A DNA stretch of 16,985 nucleotides from Bacillota bacterium (GTDB taxonomy: Bacteria; Bacillota; Clostridia; Christensenellales; CAG-138), in contig JAEZGQ010000007.1 in NCBI GenBank assembly GCA_023416895.1, positions 1 through 16,985 of the forward strand, given 5' to 3'. The notes under the pieces are model-generated. The model searched no databases. It saw nothing but the letters and a program-made list of their open reading frames with translations, and had not been told where the DNA came from. Shown here in pieces: positions 14,166 through 16,985 of this stretch. Position 1 is the stretch's first letter, and each line of letters starts with the position of its first letter. Both the position numbers and the translations under genes were made by a program.

Positions 14166-15870
14166 GGCGTTTTATTTGCGGCTCGCTTGGAGCAACATCG
14201 TAAGAAGCCGAAGGACGTACTTCCCCTACATCCTAACAACAGCCGTTATCTGCGCGGTCTACCTTTTGATTGGCGGGCTTTTGTTTTCCGACGGGCTAAA
14301 AAACGTTCCGCGCGGCGAAACGGCAGCTTCCATGTTCGCGTTCGGCATTGTTGTATTTACGGTGTTCGCCTTTTTCTTCATGGTGTACATCAACAACTTC
14401 ATCGTGGGGCGGCGCAAGCGCGAGTTCGGCCTTTACGGCATCCTCGGCCTTGAAAGGCGGCATGTGGGGCGCGTGCTCGTATGGGAAAACCTCATTACGC
14501 TTTTTGCGGGTGTTCTTTTGGGCGTGGCGGCGGCGCTGGTGTTTGGCAGGCTTTTGTTTTTGATCCTTCTAAAGCTCATCCATGCCGTGCCGGGCAGCAG
14601 CTTTTCTATAAGCGGCAAAGCGTATTTCATCATGCTCGGGCTTTTCTTCGCGGTGTTCGTGTTCACCTCGCTTTTCAACTTGCGGCAGGTGCGCCTCACA
14701 AGCCCCATGGAGCTTATGAACAGCGAAAAAAAAGGGCAGAAGGACTCAAAGTTTCTCGTGCCCGTGGCAATCTTAGGGGTTCTTCTGTTGGCGGCGGCTT
14801 ATTATTTCGCATGGTGCCAGAGCAATGCGGGCGCGGCGCTCGGGCTTTTCTTCCCGCTTGCGCTGCTTGTGATCATCGCCACGAACCTTCTTTTTTCGTC
14901 GGGCAGCATTGCGGCGCTGCGCGCGCTTCGCGCCAACAAAGGGCTTTACTACAAGCCCGGCAACTTCATCGCCATCGGCGGCATGTTCCAGCGGATGCGA
15001 CAAAACGCAAGGTCACTCGCGACCATCTGTATTCTTTCAACCATGCTCCTTGTAACGGTTTCCGGTACGCTCTCGTTGTACCTCGGGCAGGAAAAAGCGC
15101 TTGCGGCCTCCTTCCCGTTTGATGTAGAACTGCGCGTTGACGAAGACCTAACCGGCGACGACATTCGCGCGTATGACGCGGCACTTACGAAGCTTGCCTA
15201 CGAATACGGTGTAACGCTTACTTCCGACAGAAATAAGCTCGTTTACGAGCGCCCCGAAGATCAGGAGTTTGCACAGGAAAACTTTGTGCCCGAAGGCGCT
15301 GTGTTCGTTGAGGGAACCAAGCTTATCGTGTTCAACCGCCAAATGGTGTTCGACGTGGAGGGCACCGAGGAAAACTGCATCGCGTTTTTGGACGGCGCAA
15401 CGGCGCTCTATTTAAACACCTTCCCGGATAAGAGCCTTGGCTCAACCAATGTTTTTGAAGCCCGTTTGGATGGGTACGCGCTGTACGGCGGGCTTTTGTT
15501 CCTGGGTGTGTTCTTCGGCATCCTGTTTCTTGCGGTAACGGTGCTTATCATCTATTTCAAGCAGGTTTCCGAAGGCTATGAGGACAGGGAGCAGTTTGTG
15601 ATTTTGCAAAAGGTGGGCATGGACGACGCGCAGGTAAAGTCCACCATCAACGCGCAGGTGCTGTGGGTGTTTTTCATACCGCTTGGGATGACACTCTTGC
15701 ACATGCTGTTTGCCTCTAAAATCATGGCGGTGATGCTCAAAGTGTTCCAGCTTTACGACTGGGGGCTTGTATTGGGCTGCATCGGCGGCTGCTGCGCGGT
15801 GTTTGCGGTTTTGTACCTTGTTGTGTATAAGCTGACCGCGCACGTGTACTACCGCATTGTAAAAAGGTAG
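14158..15870 (+). CDS. bceB: Large FtsX-like permease of the Bce resistance module
   Basis: This is a membrane permease of 570 residues. The N-terminus (FYLRLAWSNIVRSRRTYFPYILT) is the BceB hallmark. The chain has the expected pattern of about ten hydrophobic segments, with an outside domain between segments 7 and 8 (about residues 310-435). That domain is nearer 120 residues than the roughly 200 of Bacillus BceB, so the total is shorter than usual. This domain decides antibiotic specificity, so the ligand may differ. A TTG start at 14158 is chosen because GGAGG lies eight bases upstream. A GTG at 14143 is in frame but has no site and overlaps that sequence. The gene ends at a strong terminator. 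Confidence 0.92.
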   Translation: MAKAFYLRLAWSNIVRSRRTYFPYILTTAVICAVYLLIGGLLFSDGLKNVPRGETAASMFAFGIVVFTVFAFFFMVYINNFIVGRRKREFGLYGILGLERRHVGRVLVWENLITLFAGVLLGVAAALVFGRLLFLILLKLIHAVPGSSFSISGKAYFIMLGLFFAVFVFTSLFNLRQVRLTSPMELMNSEKKGQKDSKFLVPVAILGVLLLAAAYYFAWCQSNAGAALGLFFPLALLVIIATNLLFSSGSIAALRALRANKGLYYKPGNFIAIGGMFQRMRQNARSLATICILSTMLLVTVSGTLSLYLGQEKALAASFPFDVELRVDEDLTGDDIRAYDAALTKLAYEYGVTLTSDRNKLVYERPEDQEFAQENFVPEGAVFVEGTKLIVFNRQMVFDVEGTEENCIAFLDGATALYLNTFPDKSLGSTNVFEARLDGYALYGGLLFLGVFFGILFLAVTVLIIYFKQVSEGYEDREQFVILQKVGMDDAQVKSTINAQVLWVFFIPLGMTLLHMLFASKIMAVMLKVFQLYDWGLVLGCIGGCCAVFAVLYLVVYKLTAHVYYRIVKR

Positions 15871-15873
15871 CAC

Positions 15874-15906
15874 AAAAGCCGCCCGGCAAATTGCCGGGCG
15901 GCTTTT
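15874..15906 (+). terminator. Intrinsic terminator of the bce operon
   Basis: AAAAGCCGCCCGGCAA (15874-15889) is the exact complement of TTGCCGGGCGGCTTTT (15891-15906), giving a very stable hairpin three bases after the bceB stop. The terminal TTTT serves as the U-tract. Confidence 0.9.
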
Positions 15907-15911
15907 ATGTA

Positions 15912-15941
15912 TCAAAAAAGTGGCTTGCGCCGCTTTTTTGA
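15912..15941. terminator. Bidirectional terminator between the convergent bceB and MATE genes
   Basis: TCAAAAAAG (15912-15920) pairs with CTTTTTTGA (15933-15941), with an inner GGC/GCC stem around TTGC. The A-run on one side and T-run on the other let it act in both directions. It would end the leftward MATE transcript and back up the bce terminator. Confidence 0.75.
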
Positions 15942-15947
15942 GGTTTA

Positions 15948-16081
15948 CAGGAACGTCCTGTGCCTACGGCACGGCCGGCCGTTCCTGCTAAGAAAGCCTT
16001 GCACCGCAAGGCCTTCCGCCGCCACCGCACATGTTGCTGGCGGCGATTAGAGCTTCCGGGGACTTCGACCCCCGAAGCCCC
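15948..16081. repeat. Cluster of four strong hairpins in the MATE-gene 3' region
   Basis: Four hairpins lie end to end. The first is CAGGAACG/CGTTCCTG (15948-15987) with inner GTGCC-tac-GGCAC. The second is GCCTTGC-acc-GCAAGGC (15996-16012). The third is CGCCGCCA/TGGCGGCG (16017-16045). The fourth is GGGG-a-CTTCG/CGAAG-CCCC (16058-16081). They fill the 3' untranslated region of the leftward MATE transcript before its terminator. No reading frame explains them. The arrangement suggests a dispersed palindromic repeat family or a structured RNA. Confidence 0.55.
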
Positions 16082-16104
16082 AAATAAGCATTTTTGACAA
16101 ACCT

Positions 16105-16985
16105 TTATGCTTCCTGCACAGCCACATTTTTGTGGTGGAGGTGCCACTTGTCGGAACGCAGGCGAAGCGTAAAAATCACGCTTCGAACGATCCATTCAAA
16201 GCACATGCCGCCCCATGTACCGTACACGCCAAGGTCAAACACAACCGCAAGCAAATAGCAAAACACAACCCTCACCACCCACACGGAGATGAGTATCACA
16301 AGCGAGGCAAACTTCACATCCCCCGCCGTGCGCAGGCACGCGGGTATCATAAACGAGCGCGGCCAGAAAAACAGGTGCAACAGCCCGGAACCCAAAATAA
16401 GGTAGAAAACCGTATCGCCGATTTCGGCTGTCGCGCCGTACATTTTAATAATAAGCGGGAAGCACAAAAGCATAAGCCCAAGGATCACAAACGTGACGAT
16501 GCCCGAAAGGTTGACAAACGTTTTCACGTAGTGCTTGGCTTCCTTTATTCCGTTTTGCCCCATGCACTGGCCAACGACCGTAACGGTGGTGTTGCAAAGC
16601 GCGTCGCCCGCGCAGCACATAAGCCCAAGCATTGAGCTTGCAATGGTGTTGGCCGCAATGGCGTTTGTGCCAAAGCCCACAAGGATCATCTGCACCGCGA
16701 GAAGGCCGGCGCAAAAAAACAGGCTTTCCACCGTATAAGGAAGCGCGAACTGCATCATATCCCCGCCAAGACCCTTTATGGCGCGAAGCGATGCCTTCAG
16801 GCTCGCTTGCAGGAAAATGTGCCTTCGCGAGAGGAACAGCCATACGCACAAGCACCCGAGCACCCTTGAAATGACGAGCGCATAAACGAGCCCGTGAACG
16901 CCCAAACCTAAAACCGGCAGGAACAAAATGTTCAGCGCCGCGTAGGAAACGTTGGTGACCAAAGAAACAGTGAGCGAGGTTTTCG
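16105..16985 (-). CDS. MATE-family efflux transporter, C-terminal part
   Basis: This is a cation-coupled multidrug/toxin extrusion protein of the cytoplasmic membrane. About 293 residues of an expected 440-460 are visible; the frame is open to the right edge, so the N-terminal part is missing. The visible part has some eight hydrophobic segments and the MATE pattern: a segment reading LGLGVHGLVYALVISRVLGC, then LRAIKGLGGDMMQFALPYTVESLFFCAGLL (here in pieces), which starts the second six-helix half, and VTVVGQCMGQNGIKEAKHY, the conserved VGQ-x-x-G segment of the second half. It reads convergently to bceB and ends in a structured 3' region and a bidirectional terminator. The substrate cannot be told; a link to the Bce resistance genes is only positional. 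Confidence 0.88.
   Translation of the reverse strand, partial: KTSLTVSLVTNVSYAALNILFLPVLGLGVHGLVYALVISRVLGCLCVWLFLSRRHIFLQASLKASLRAIKGLGGDMMQFALPYTVESLFFCAGLLAVQMILVGFGTNAIAANTIASSMLGLMCCAGDALCNTTVTVVGQCMGQNGIKEAKHYVKTFVNLSGIVTFVILGLMLLCFPLIIKMYGATAEIGDTVFYLILGSGLLHLFFWPRSFMIPACLRTAGDVKFASLVILISVWVVRVVFCYLLAVVFDLGVYGTWGGMCFEWIVRSVIFTLRLRSDKWHLHHKNVAVQEA

Noticed and set aside
10407..16078. Shared 11-base strings between intergenic regions (TCGACCCCCGA near 10413 and 16065; TGCCTACGGCA near 13304 and 15961)
   Set aside because: Matches of this length are expected by chance several times in a 17-kb window, and the flanks do not align; not enough to claim a repeat family.
15905..16195. Minus-strand open frame of 96 codons over the hairpin cluster
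   Set aside because: It overlaps the end of the MATE gene in another frame and translates hairpin arms; no start signal is present.

Overview
The window looks like chromosomal DNA from a Gram-positive anaerobe of the Clostridia. This is inferred from the moderately high G+C, strong AAGGAGG-type ribosome binding sites, a BMP/Nup-type nucleoside ABC transporter, a Bce-type peptide-antibiotic resistance module and a zinc-ribbon threonine synthase. No rRNA, tRNA, CRISPR, transposase or phage gene was seen. Most genes are recognisable housekeeping or stress functions. The less explained material is in the leaders and intergenic regions, and in one PLP enzyme of unknown substrate.

Left part (1-5690, minus strand). 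A partial membrane-protein gene runs off the left edge. Next to it is a complete import operon, read right to left: lipoprotein binding protein (bmpA type), double ATPase (nupO type) and two permeases (nupP and nupQ types). The last three genes overlap by ATGA. The operon has a good promoter at 5654-5682, a roughly 160-nt structured leader, two stem-loops between the binding protein and the ATPase, and a bidirectional terminator at 301-334. Together these genes would bind a nucleoside-like solute outside the cell and pump it in.

Middle part (5690-10386). Threonine synthase (thrC, minus strand) lies immediately upstream of the transporter promoter. A 578-bp divergent region with palindromes and a strong hairpin separates it from peptidase T (pepT, plus strand). 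After pepT, with its own promoter and terminator, comes a 490-residue fold-type II PLP enzyme that resembles cysteine synthase in its core but has long extra ends.

Right part (10524-16985). A single-pass membrane protein of unknown function (minus strand) is divergent from a four-gene Bce module on the plus strand: response regulator, intramembrane-sensing histidine kinase, then after a 325-bp gap with a second promoter, the ABC ATPase and the large FtsX-like permease. These modules sense cell-wall-active peptides through the transporter and induce it. The module ends at a strong terminator. A second, bidirectional terminator and a cluster of four strong hairpins separate it from a convergent MATE-family efflux gene that runs off the right edge.

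Starts were moved from the longest open frame wherever the ribosome binding site or promoter argued for it: nupO (TTG), bceB (TTG), thrC, bceR and the unknown membrane protein. Promoters and RNA structures were found by eye and have not been folded or tested.
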